DNA from: Chloroflexota bacterium
GTDB lineage: Bacteria; Chloroflexota; UBA6077; FW602-bin22; CADDYW01
NCBI GenBank assembly: GCA_021323915.1
Contig: JAJPKB010000677.1
Coordinates: 1 to 38,858, forward strand
DNA: 38,858 nt
Reading direction: 5' to 3'
In this document: piece by piece, positions 27,245 to 34,387 of the stretch
Numbering within the stretch: position 1 is the stretch's first letter
Layout of the letters: every line of letters begins with the position of its first letter
Notes under the pieces: model-generated
What the model was told of the DNA's origin: nothing
Seen by the model: the letters and a program-made list of their open reading frames with translations, nothing else
Databases searched by the model: none
Program-made: the position numbers and the translations under genes

Positions 27245-29157
27245 TGTTTGGCGGCGGCGGTGGAATGAGCATGGGTGGCATGGGGATGGGGATGCGTGGC
27301 GGAGGCCACGGCACACTCCTGGCCCGGGAGAAAGCCGAGCTCCAGACAAGCGTTGGAGAAGTCGTCCGTCGCCTAGCCGAGGTGGTATCTAGCCAGAAAC
27401 GTAAGGTGTTCATCGCGGTCACGACCATTGTCGTGTCATCGGCGCTGCAGATGGTTCCTCCCGAGGCTACACGCTACGTCATCGATAACTTGATCCCGAC
27501 GGCGGACATACGAATGATTGTCGTCGTGGCCATCGCCATGATCATGCTCCACGCGACACGCTACCTACTCAACTACATCAGTCGCTACGTGGTCGCAGCG
27601 GTTTCGCAGCACCTCGTTTACGAGATGGCCCAAAGGCTATTTGAGAACGTCCAACGACTCTCACTCCGCTTCTACGAGCGCACCGGCACCGGCGACATTA
27701 TCTCCCGGACGACCAGCGACATTCAGGTGATTCAGCAGGCTTTGAGCGGGGGCATGGTCAACAGCATCATCGGCTTATTCACCATGCTTGCCTACGCGAT
27801 TATCATGCTCTTCCTCTATTGGAAGTTGGCGATCCTGGTCTACGCGACTGTACCCTTGATGCTTGTTGCCAGCTACATCACTTCGGAAATCCTCCGCCAT
27901 CGTTATCTCACCGTGCGCGAAACGATGTCGAACGTGAACGGGGTTCTCGCCGAGAACATCACCGGCGTGCGGGTTGCCAAAGCGTTTGCCCAGGAAGTTG
28001 CATCGACCCAGCGCTTCGAAGCGCGCAACCGCGAGAACCTGGACGCGAATATGTCGACCGCGATGGTTCAGGCTCTTTCGACGCCAGCCATCCAGATGAT
28101 CAGTGCGCTGGGCATGCTGCTCGTTCTCGGGTTTGGGGCCGAGTGGACAATGAACGGCACTATGACCATTGGCACATTGGTCGCGTTCGCTTCTTATATC
28201 GTCGCCTTTTACCAGCCAGTCACCGACCTGATCCAGATCAACAACACGATCCAACAGGCGCTGGCCGCGGCCGAGCGCATCTTCCAATTCCTTGACGAAA
28301 AGCCAGAGATTGTCGAAAAGCCCGGCGCGATCGACCTGGTCGACGTCAAAGGACACATTCAGTATGATCACGTCTGGTTCGCTTACGAGGAAGGGAAGCC
28401 AGTCCTGCAGGATATCGTCGTCGACGCTCAGCCCGGTCAGATCGTCGCGCTCGTCGGTCACACCGGCTCCGGCAAGACAACCATGATCAATCTCCTGCCT
28501 CGCTTCTACGATCCTAATGGTGGACGGATCCTTATCGACGGGCACGATTTGAAGGATTTGACTGTCAAATCGCTCCGCGAGAACATCGCGGTCGTTCTTC
28601 AGGAAACGTTCCTCTTCGCTGGCACGATTCGCGACAACATTGCGTATGGGCGCCTCGGCGCAAGCGAAGAGGAAATCATCACCGCGGCGAAGGAAGCGCA
28701 CGCCGATGAGTTCATCAACCGATTACCAGGGGGCTATAATTGGCAGGTTGGTGAAGGTGGTGCGTCGCTCAGTCGCGGCCAGCGCCAGCGGATCGCGCTG
28801 GCTCGGGCGATCCTCCGCGATCCGAAGATCCTGATTTTGGACGAGGCAACCTCCGACGTCGACACCGAGACCGAAATGTACATTCAGCAGGCCCTCGATC
28901 GGGTGATGAGAGGACGGACCGTGTTCGTCATCGCCCACCGCTTATCGACGATTCGCAACGCCGATCAGATCCTCGTGCTCAATCACGGTCGGATCATCGA
29001 GCGTGGTACCCATCAAGAGCTTCTTGCCCAGGGTGGCCACTATCGCGAGCTCTACGAGATCCAGTTCGCTTCTCTTTCCTCCGCGCCGTCGGCAAACGGA
29101 CACAACGGCACCGTTGTTCCGGTTGGCGCTATTCCACTCGGGCAAGAACAAAGCTAG
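27241..29157 (+). CDS. ABC exporter half-transporter (subunit 2)
   Basis: 638 residues, partner of the preceding gene (4-base overlap). It begins with an odd Met/Gly-rich stretch of about 24 residues (GGGGGMSMGGMGMGMRGGG), then six membrane helices and the ATPase domain. Walker A is GHTGSGKTT, the signature is LSRGQRQR (Gly to Arg at position 3 of LSGGQ), and Walker B ILILDEATSDVD keeps the catalytic glutamate. The altered signature would make one of the two composite ATP sites non-standard, as often seen in heterodimeric exporters. The last 29 bases overlap the convergent DUF1634 gene. Confidence 0.92.
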   Translation: MMFGGGGGMSMGGMGMGMRGGGHGTLLAREKAELQTSVGEVVRRLAEVVSSQKRKVFIAVTTIVVSSALQMVPPEATRYVIDNLIPTADIRMIVVVAIAMIMLHATRYLLNYISRYVVAAVSQHLVYEMAQRLFENVQRLSLRFYERTGTGDIISRTTSDIQVIQQALSGGMVNSIIGLFTMLAYAIIMLFLYWKLAILVYATVPLMLVASYITSEILRHRYLTVRETMSNVNGVLAENITGVRVAKAFAQEVASTQRFEARNRENLDANMSTAMVQALSTPAIQMISALGMLLVLGFGAEWTMNGTMTIGTLVAFASYIVAFYQPVTDLIQINNTIQQALAAAERIFQFLDEKPEIVEKPGAIDLVDVKGHIQYDHVWFAYEEGKPVLQDIVVDAQPGQIVALVGHTGSGKTTMINLLPRFYDPNGGRILIDGHDLKDLTVKSLRENIAVVLQETFLFAGTIRDNIAYGRLGASEEEIITAAKEAHADEFINRLPGGYNWQVGEGGASLSRGQRQRIALARAILRDPKILILDEATSDVDTETEMYIQQALDRVMRGRTVFVIAHRLSTIRNADQILVLNHGRIIERGTHQELLAQGGHYRELYEIQFASLSSAPSANGHNGTVVPVGAIPLGQEQS

Positions 29158-29569
29158 CCACGAGCACCGCGAGGACGAAAAAGGTGATTGCGACGTAAGT
29201 CAAGTCACCCTCCGCGAGGAAGGCGATCATTGACACGGTCACGTGGGTGACCGGAATCACGATCAGCAACATCAGCCCGAACTCAATGATCGCGGGCGGA
29301 TGAAGCTGTAATGCTCCAGCAATCACCTCGCCCGGGGTTGTCGGTACTGGCTGGCCGGTTAAGTGGACAACAGTGTTGCTTCCTCCTTGAATGAAGAGAA
29401 GCACCGAGCCAACGAACATGATCGAGAAGCAAAGCAAGACGCCGTAGCGCAGAACGTAGCTGACAATCGTCTCGATTTGCGCGGAGGCTCTGGTGAGCTC
29501 ACCAGGCTGATCGCGTGCCGTAGTCGCATTGCGCTGCCTGGAATCCCTGGATAGGGGGCTGGTCGTCAC
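29129..29569 (-). CDS. DUF1634 membrane protein
   Basis: 146-residue protein with three hydrophobic segments (YGVLLCFSIMFVGSVLLFI, FGLMLLIVIPVTHVTVSMIAFL, YVAITFFVLAVLVASFVL). DUF1634 proteins are regularly found beside TauE/SafE-family carriers, as here. The track start at 29665 lies inside tauE; AGGAG stands 6 nt before a GTG at 29569, which gives a sensible N-terminus and a 22-base gap from tauE. A role as an accessory subunit of the carrier is inferred from this constant pairing. Confidence 0.82.
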   Translation of the reverse strand: MTTSPLSRDSRQRNATTARDQPGELTRASAQIETIVSYVLRYGVLLCFSIMFVGSVLLFIQGGSNTVVHLTGQPVPTTPGEVIAGALQLHPPAIIEFGLMLLIVIPVTHVTVSMIAFLAEGDLTYVAITFFVLAVLVASFVLARVE

Positions 29570-29591
29570 AGTGTTCTCCTTCCCCACGCCT

Positions 29592-30461
29592 TCAGAGCAG
29601 ATGCAGGCCATAGATCTGGGTGAATTGGGCAATGCCCTTCCAAAGCATTTGGGCACAAATGACAACCAGGACGATCACAAAGATCTGGCGAATAACCGAG
29701 CCGCGAAGGATAGTGAGCAAACGCGTGCCGAGCATCGCTCCCAGGAGCACCCCCATCGCCACTGGAGCAGCCAAGATCGCCTGGATGTCGCCATGGAGGA
29801 AATAGATTCCGGCGCTCGCCGCGGCGGTGATGCCGATCATAAAGTTGCTGGTGGCACTCGATACCTTCATAGGGAGATGCATCGCGATGTCCATCGCGGG
29901 CACCTTCAGGGCACCGCTGCCAATGCCGAGGAGGCCGGAGACCATTCCCGCGATGAACATGAGGATGAGGCCGACCCCGGCCCCTCCCACCTTGTAGGTG
30001 ACGTTTTGTTTCAGCGCCGCGTCGTAGTAGCTACTGTGGAGTCTCAGCCGGGCTGCTAATCCGCTGTCGGGGACGTCAGTGGGCAGCTCAGCTTTTCGCT
30101 TGCGGAACATGACCAGGCCGGAATAGGCCAAGATCAGCCCAAAGATGAAATAGAGCGCCCAGCCAGAGATCAATCCACCGATGTACGCTCCGGTCACTGC
30201 ACCAGTCGTCGTGGCTATCGAAAGAAAGAGGCCAACGCGTAAGTTGGAGATCTTCTCCTTGACGTAGGTTGACGCGGCACCACTCGATGTCGCGATAACG
30301 GAAATGATGCTCGCGCCAATTGCATAGTGAATGTCAACACCGAGGACAAGTGTGAGAATAGGAACGATAATGACCCCACCACCGAGGCCAAGGAGAGAAC
30401 CGAGAATACCGGCTCCGATGGCGCAAAAAAACGTGATCAGGAAGAATTCTAGGGGGGACAT
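29592..30461 (-). CDS. TauE/SafE-family anion exporter
   Basis: 289-residue carrier of the TauE/SafE family (sulfite, sulfoacetate or other organosulfur anions in studied cases). It consists of two repeated halves, each opening with a glycine-rich motif: GILGSLLGLGGGVIIVP and VSGLLGIGSGALKVP. About eight membrane helices. GGAGGCGGG lies upstream of the ATG. It has its own promoter with a perfect 11-bp inverted repeat at the expected start of transcription, so it is likely repressed until a ligand appears. DUF1634 follows in the same transcript. The substrate cannot be told from sequence. Confidence 0.87.
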   Translation of the reverse strand: MSPLEFFLITFFCAIGAGILGSLLGLGGGVIIVPILTLVLGVDIHYAIGASIISVIATSSGAASTYVKEKISNLRVGLFLSIATTTGAVTGAYIGGLISGWALYFIFGLILAYSGLVMFRKRKAELPTDVPDSGLAARLRLHSSYYDAALKQNVTYKVGGAGVGLILMFIAGMVSGLLGIGSGALKVPAMDIAMHLPMKVSSATSNFMIGITAAASAGIYFLHGDIQAILAAPVAMGVLLGAMLGTRLLTILRGSVIRQIFVIVLVVICAQMLWKGIAQFTQIYGLHLL

Positions 30462-30483
30462 CCGATTTCCCGCCTCCGCCGAT

Positions 30484-30541
30484 TTGTCCAGACAGGCGAC
30501 TTTGTCTGGACAATAATAGATGATAACGGCTTCAGCGACAA
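30484..30541 (-). promoter_or_regulatory. tauE promoter with perfect 11-bp inverted-repeat operator
   Basis: On the minus strand TTGTCG (30541-30536), 17-base spacer, TATTAT (30518-30513). Immediately downstream lies TTGTCCAGACA / TGTCTGGACAA separated by 8 bases (30484-30513). Each arm is itself near-palindromic (TGTC-N2-GACA), so two dimers could bind. There is no T-tract, so an operator is more likely than a terminator. Confidence 0.65.
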
Positions 30542-30563
30542 TGGAAAAAACGAACGCAGGAAC

Positions 30564-31667
30564 CTACCGGGTCAAAGCACGCTGCGTCTGGCGGTCGAAG
30601 ATATGGAGGTGGCGGGTATCGACGACGAGCTCGACGATCTGACCGCGACGAAGCTCGGTGTCCGCGCTCACCCGTGCTGTGATCACTTGATTGGCGACAT
30701 CGGCGTGGAGCAAGGTTTCGCTGCCGAGTGGCTCGAGCAGATCGACGTGAGCGCTGAAGCTAGAGTTTGGTGGCGCCTCGGCGACTTCCTCGCGGTCAAA
30801 GAGGTGCTCCGGTCGGATGCCGATCACCACCTCACAGTCGACATATTGGTCGATCAGACTCGCCTGGCCAGGGGGCACTTGAACCCGAAAACCATTACCT
30901 TCGACAAACACCTCTCCATCCCGGGCGATCAGCCGAGCGTTGAGTAGGTTCATCGACGGACTACCGATGAAACCGGCGACGAAGAGATTGATCGGATGGT
31001 TGTAGAGATTGTCAGGTGTACCAAGCTGCTGAAGCTGGCCGGCATTGAGGACAGCGATCCGGTCGCCCAGGGTCATGGCTTCCTGCTGATCGTGGGTGAC
31101 GTAAATCGTCGTTGTCCGCAGGCGCTCGTGGAGCTTGATGAGCTCGGCGCGCGTGCGCACCCGGAGCTTGACGTCCAGGTTAGAAAGCGGCTCGTCCATC
31201 AGGAAGACTTCCGGATCGCGGACGATCGCTCGTCCGAGGGCGACCCGCTGCCGCTGGCCGCCGCTGAGCTCTTTGGGACGGCGTTGGAGAAGATCGGTGA
31301 TACTCAACAAGTCGGCGACTTTGCGCACCCGCTCATCGATCTCCTGGCGGGGTACACGACGAAGCTGGAGTGGGTGGGCAAGGTTGTCGCGCACGGTCAT
31401 GTGTGGGTAAAGTGCGTAGCTCTGAAAGACCATTGCCACGTCGCGATCCTTGGGAGCCAGGTCGTTGACCATCCGATCACCAATAAAGATCCGTCCGCTG
31501 GTTGGCTCATCGAGGCCAGCTACCAGGCGGAGGGCGGTCGACTTACCACAACCCGAAGGACCGACGACGACCAGAAATTCGCCGTCATACACTTCGAGGT
31601 CAAGCTCGTGAAGCGCAATGACGTCGCCGAACGCTTTGGTCACCCGATCAAAAACAACGCGCGCCAT
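30564..31667 (-). CDS. Sugar ABC transporter ATPase (MsmK/UgpC/MalK type)
   Basis: 367-residue ATPase subunit for carbohydrate importers. Walker A GPSGCGKST, Q-loop FQSYALYPHMTV, signature LSGGQRQRVA, Walker B VFLMDEPLSNLD and H-loop YVTHDQQEA are intact. Beyond residue ~240 comes the regulatory OB-fold (TOBE) domain typical of MalK/UgpC, with FIGSPSMNLL and GIRPEHLF. No permease or binding protein is adjacent, so it probably serves several sugar importers encoded elsewhere, as MsmK does. A TATAAT at 31780-31775 on the minus strand may be its -10, without a good -35. Confidence 0.93.
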   Translation of the reverse strand: MARVVFDRVTKAFGDVIALHELDLEVYDGEFLVVVGPSGCGKSTALRLVAGLDEPTSGRIFIGDRMVNDLAPKDRDVAMVFQSYALYPHMTVRDNLAHPLQLRRVPRQEIDERVRKVADLLSITDLLQRRPKELSGGQRQRVALGRAIVRDPEVFLMDEPLSNLDVKLRVRTRAELIKLHERLRTTTIYVTHDQQEAMTLGDRIAVLNAGQLQQLGTPDNLYNHPINLFVAGFIGSPSMNLLNARLIARDGEVFVEGNGFRVQVPPGQASLIDQYVDCEVVIGIRPEHLFDREEVAEAPPNSSFSAHVDLLEPLGSETLLHADVANQVITARVSADTELRRGQIVELVVDTRHLHIFDRQTQRALTR

Positions 31668-32036
31668 ACTTTCTCTTTTCGCCAGAGATTACGAGCTCCG
31701 AGTAACGAGTGATGAAGAGAGTAGCCGCTTTTGTCTCTGTGCCACTCGACCGGAACTGCTACTATCGTGGGCCGATTATATCATCGCCACGAGAGCGCGA
31801 ACAGACGGTGCGCGCGGCGCCATCCTGCCGGATCACCTAAGATGGAGTACCAGGACGGCGCTCATGCCGCGACCAATTCGCCGTCGACTGGATCGAGCGG
31901 ATGGGTCCGCTACTTGGGCGAGGCCGAGTGGCAAACCATCCGCTCAAAGTGACGATCCACCTCGAGGGAAGACGATAGTCGACACCTGGAGTGGAGAGCC
32001 AATCTTCACCCTTTGAGATTCGGAACAAGGACTGTT
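31668..32036. other. Non-coding gap between ugpC-like gene and glutaredoxin
   Basis: Holds the presumed ugpC-like promoter region (TATAAT on the minus strand at 31780-31775) and a short degenerate run of 7-mers of the type xxxACGA near 31690-31712. ORFs at 31618-32016 are not credible proteins. Confidence 0.45.
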
Positions 32037-32342
32037 TCAGACGAGTCCCGCCCGGCTCAATGCCCAGTCCAGCTCGCCCAGGCTGGGCTCGATCAGGATC
32101 TCCCCGGCCACGCTCACCGTCGGGTGGCTGGCGTAGCCGCCGGTCAGCCAGCGCAGTTGGGCGGCCGCCGCCGGCTCCTCCTCCAGATCGACGTAGCGGT
32201 AGGGGATCCCGAGGCGGTCGAGGTAGCGGCGCACGAGCTGGCTCGCAGCGCACCAGCGCGTGCCGTAGACCGTCACCGGCGCGACGGCCGGCGCGTCGCG
32301 GACCCCGTAAGGGGCATAGCGCCCGGTACTTGCGAGGGACAT
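32037..32342 (-). CDS. Glutaredoxin-like protein with CxxS site
   Basis: 101-residue thioredoxin-fold protein. The active site reads YGTRWCAAS, so only one cysteine (C31) is present, in fact the only one in the protein. The cis-proline segment is SHPTV. The preceding peroxiredoxin ends with TAA, immediately followed by a full-length SD AAGGAGGTGAT that serves this gene. Because the peroxiredoxin is also a 1-Cys type, this protein may reduce it with a low-molecular-weight thiol. An N-terminal stretch of ~20 residues before the first strand is unusual and possibly unstructured. Confidence 0.85.
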   Translation of the reverse strand: MSLASTGRYAPYGVRDAPAVAPVTVYGTRWCAASQLVRRYLDRLGIPYRYVDLEEEPAAAAQLRWLTGGYASHPTVSVAGEILIEPSLGELDWALSRAGLV

Positions 32343-32358
32343 ACAATCACCTCCTTAC

Positions 32359-33126
32359 TTACCGCCAACGGCTAGCCCCGGCCATGGCGACCTCTCCGGC
32401 CGGCGCCGCGCCAGTGGTGCTGGCCGGCTGCCGAATCTCGCCGAGCACGTGGTATAGCTCGTAGATATCCGGGATCTGGTGGAGCTGCGGCGAGACGTGA
32501 GCGTAGCGGATGACGCCCTCACCGTCGAGCACGTAGAGGGCGCGCTCGGAGAAACCATCCGACTCCCGCCAGACCCGGTAGCGGCGGGCGACCTCGCCCT
32601 TGGGGTGGAAGTCGGCCAGAAGCGGGAAGGTGATCCCGCGTACCGCCGCCCAGGCCCCGTGGCTGTAGAGGCTATCGACCGAGATGCCGATGAGCTGGGC
32701 GTTATACTTGGTGAACTCGGCACTCTCGGCCTGATACAGGCTGAGCTGGTCGGAGCAAGTCGGGCTCCAGTCGAGCGGATAGAAAACGAGGACGACCGGC
32801 CGCCCCCGGAAGTCGTGGAGCGCCACGGCCTGGCCATTGGCATCCAGCAGGGTGAAATCCGGCGCGATTGTACCGACCGGTAGGGGCTCGTTCTGGGCGG
32901 TGCCATCCATCTTCGGCGCCGTCTTGTAGAGGTCCGCGACATCCTGCAAGGTGAGTGCATTGGTCGATTCCGCCGCCCCCGGGCGAAGGTTGCGCCAGAG
33001 ATCCTGGGTCATCCCATGGAGGATCGAGATAGCCTCCTTCTCTGGGCCATCCGGAATACGGTCTGCAAGCGCCGCGAAGCGCTCCTCGAGATCAAGCAGA
33101 CGACGTGTGTAAGGCTTCCCTTCCAT
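32359..33126 (-). CDS. 1-Cys peroxiredoxin (AhpC/TSA family) with N-terminal extension
   Basis: 255-residue peroxide reductase. The active site is PLDWSPTCSD (PxxxTxxC, C124), and no other cysteine occurs, so an outside thiol must resolve the sulfenic acid. Residues 1-80 are a helical extension not typical of AhpC. The ATG at 33126 has AAAGGAGGTG upstream; a GTG three codons earlier in frame is the alternative. The track start at 33192 lies inside the leader hairpin. The glutaredoxin follows after 16 bases. The promoter and leader are a diverged copy of that upstream of the sigma/HPF operon, pointing to shared control. Confidence 0.9.
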   Translation of the reverse strand: MEGKPYTRRLLDLEERFAALADRIPDGPEKEAISILHGMTQDLWRNLRPGAAESTNALTLQDVADLYKTAPKMDGTAQNEPLPVGTIAPDFTLLDANGQAVALHDFRGRPVVLVFYPLDWSPTCSDQLSLYQAESAEFTKYNAQLIGISVDSLYSHGAWAAVRGITFPLLADFHPKGEVARRYRVWRESDGFSERALYVLDGEGVIRYAHVSPQLHQIPDIYELYHVLGEIRQPASTTGAAPAGEVAMAGASRWR

Positions 33127-33442
33127 AGGCAGCACACCTCCTTTCGCAACACGCGGATCGGAGCTGGTGGACGACGGATGTCCACGCTCCAAGACTATTC
33201 TAAGCTCGGCTCGTCAGATACCCGTCGGAACCGAGTTAGAAGTAGATACGATGAGACATTAGCCCAGGCACTGATTCTCCCCGAGCGATCCGACGGAAAA
33301 CCGACCGCGGCACGCCAGAAGATGGAGAGTCGAGAGTCCGGATCCGTCTCTTCCGGCGCAGCACCTCGATTGATGAACACGCGAGGCGCGACGGCCAATC
33401 ATCCGCCGGGCCGCGTTGCCCGCACCTCCAGGCATGCCCCCA
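33127..33442. other. Intergenic region between HPF-sigma gene and peroxiredoxin
   Basis: Its lower half is leader copy B. In the remaining 33259-33442, downstream of the HPF-sigma gene, I see no convincing gene or terminator; the ORF at 33195-33398 crosses the leader and has no SD. Confidence 0.5.
33130..33258 (-). promoter_or_regulatory. Promoter and hairpin leader, copy B (peroxiredoxin operon)
   Basis: Read on the minus strand: CTACTTCT (33245-33238), CGACGGGTATCTGA (33227-33214), TAGAAT (33202-33197), 6 bases, then a hairpin from GGAGC (33190-33186) to GCTCC (33164-33160) with inner stem TGGAC/GTCCA. After it come GATCC, TGTTGC and AAAGGAGGTGTG. The order and most bases match copy A at 35920-36030. 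If TAGAAT is the -10, transcription starts at the hairpin's first base. Confidence 0.7.
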
Positions 33443-34120
33443 TCAGCCGGAGCCGACGGATTGGGCGAGAGCGGGTTGACGCTCACGCGTGACCTGGCGC
33501 CGGACCTGCGCGGCCAGCCACACCGACATTGACCAGCGCGCCGGCTTGCGTTGCAGCGCGGCAAATGCGCCAGCCAGCACGTCGGCCAGGACGTGCTGGA
33601 TTTCCTCCTCACTGGGTTGTCGCCCGGCGTCCCGCAGTGCCTGCGCGATCGTCCGAGTCAGACCGGGCAGCTCGGCTTCGACCAGGTGGGAGAAAGCCGC
33701 CCGGTCCCCAGCCAGCGCGCGGTCGAGCAGCTCCCGCTCTTCCAGGAGAATCCGCTCCGCCGCGCGCGCCTCGGCGGCGCTGAGCGAGGCACGGCGGCGC
33801 TCGTGGCTAGCATCGCGGCGGAGCTTCGCCTCGTAGCGCTCGAGCTTGTCCTCCAAATCATCGAAGGCACGGGCGAGGAGGGCGTGGAGCGAAGGCGCGA
33901 CATTACGCTTGGCCAGCAGCGATGTGCCAAGGATGTCGAGCCGGACGCTGCCCCGGTACTCCTCGCGGCGGGCGTGGCGCTCCAGGTCGAGGAACAGGTC
34001 GAGCGCGTCCGGGGCAAAGTGGCGGAGTCGACGCTCGAACCGCGCGACCGCGCGATCGATGAGCTCCCGATCGGCCGCCGAGAGCTCACAACGTCGGGTC
34101 ATCAGGTGCAGCCGAATCAT
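33443..34120 (-). CDS. HPF/S30AE domain fused to sigma-70 region-2-like domain
   Basis: 225 residues in two parts. Residues 1-108 (LTRR-like start, ADRELIDRAVARFERRLRHF, SVRLDILGTSLLA, LLARAFDDLEDKLERYEAKL) follow the beta-alpha-beta3-alpha pattern of short ribosome hibernation factors, which bind the 30S decoding site. After a charged helical linker, residues 128-217 (EERELLDRALAGDRAAFSHLVE, EEEIQHVLADVLAGAFAAL, MSVWLAAQVRRQVTRERQ) read like region 2 of an ECF sigma factor, the part that binds the core polymerase clamp and the -10. There is no region 4 or long-HPF dimerisation tail. ATGA overlap with the preceding gene; SD AAGGGAG. It is the last gene of the four-gene operon. The sigma call needs a profile search. 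Confidence 0.72.
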   Translation of the reverse strand: MIRLHLMTRRCELSAADRELIDRAVARFERRLRHFAPDALDLFLDLERHARREEYRGSVRLDILGTSLLAKRNVAPSLHALLARAFDDLEDKLERYEAKLRRDASHERRRASLSAAEARAAERILLEERELLDRALAGDRAAFSHLVEAELPGLTRTIAQALRDAGRQPSEEEIQHVLADVLAGAFAALQRKPARWSMSVWLAAQVRRQVTRERQPALAQSVGSG

Positions 34121-34386
34121 CGCTCCCTTCCCTCGGTCAGAAGTCCAAGCGTGGTCAGCTCCCGCTCCGGCCGGGCCATGACGTGCAAGTCAGGAGCATA
34201 CATCCGGACCTGCTCCCCCCGCCACGCGACGGCCTTGTCCCGGTCACTGATCAAGCGCTCTTCTTGCTGAATCAGATTGTCGTTGCCGGGTGGATCACGG
34301 TACCCCAAAGCGATCCACCAGTAGCCATCACGCTCGGCCAGGCGAGCGTAGGCGCATTCAAACTGATCGACCCAGCAGATCGTCAT
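34117..34386 (-). CDS. Hypothetical protein, 89 residues, in sigma/baeRF/HPF operon
   Basis: I do not recognise this protein. It begins MTICWVDQFECAYARLAERDGYWWIALG, which suggests a small mixed alpha/beta domain; there is no signal peptide or membrane segment. I use ATG 34386, one base after the baeRF stop and behind AAGGTGG, instead of the track GTG at 34395. Its stop overlaps the start of the HPF-sigma gene (ATGA). Tight coupling on both sides implies a function shared with its neighbours. A regulator (such as an anti-sigma) or a chaperone for the pair are only guesses. Confidence 0.72.
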   Translation of the reverse strand: MTICWVDQFECAYARLAERDGYWWIALGYRDPPGNDNLIQQEERLISDRDKAVAWRGEQVRMYAPDLHVMARPERELTTLGLLTEGRER

Positions 34387-34387
34387 C

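Noticed and set aside
30996-31712. 238-residue plus-strand ORF opposite the sugar ABC ATPase
   Set aside because: The minus strand encodes an intact ATPase with all motifs; the plus ORF is a shadow.
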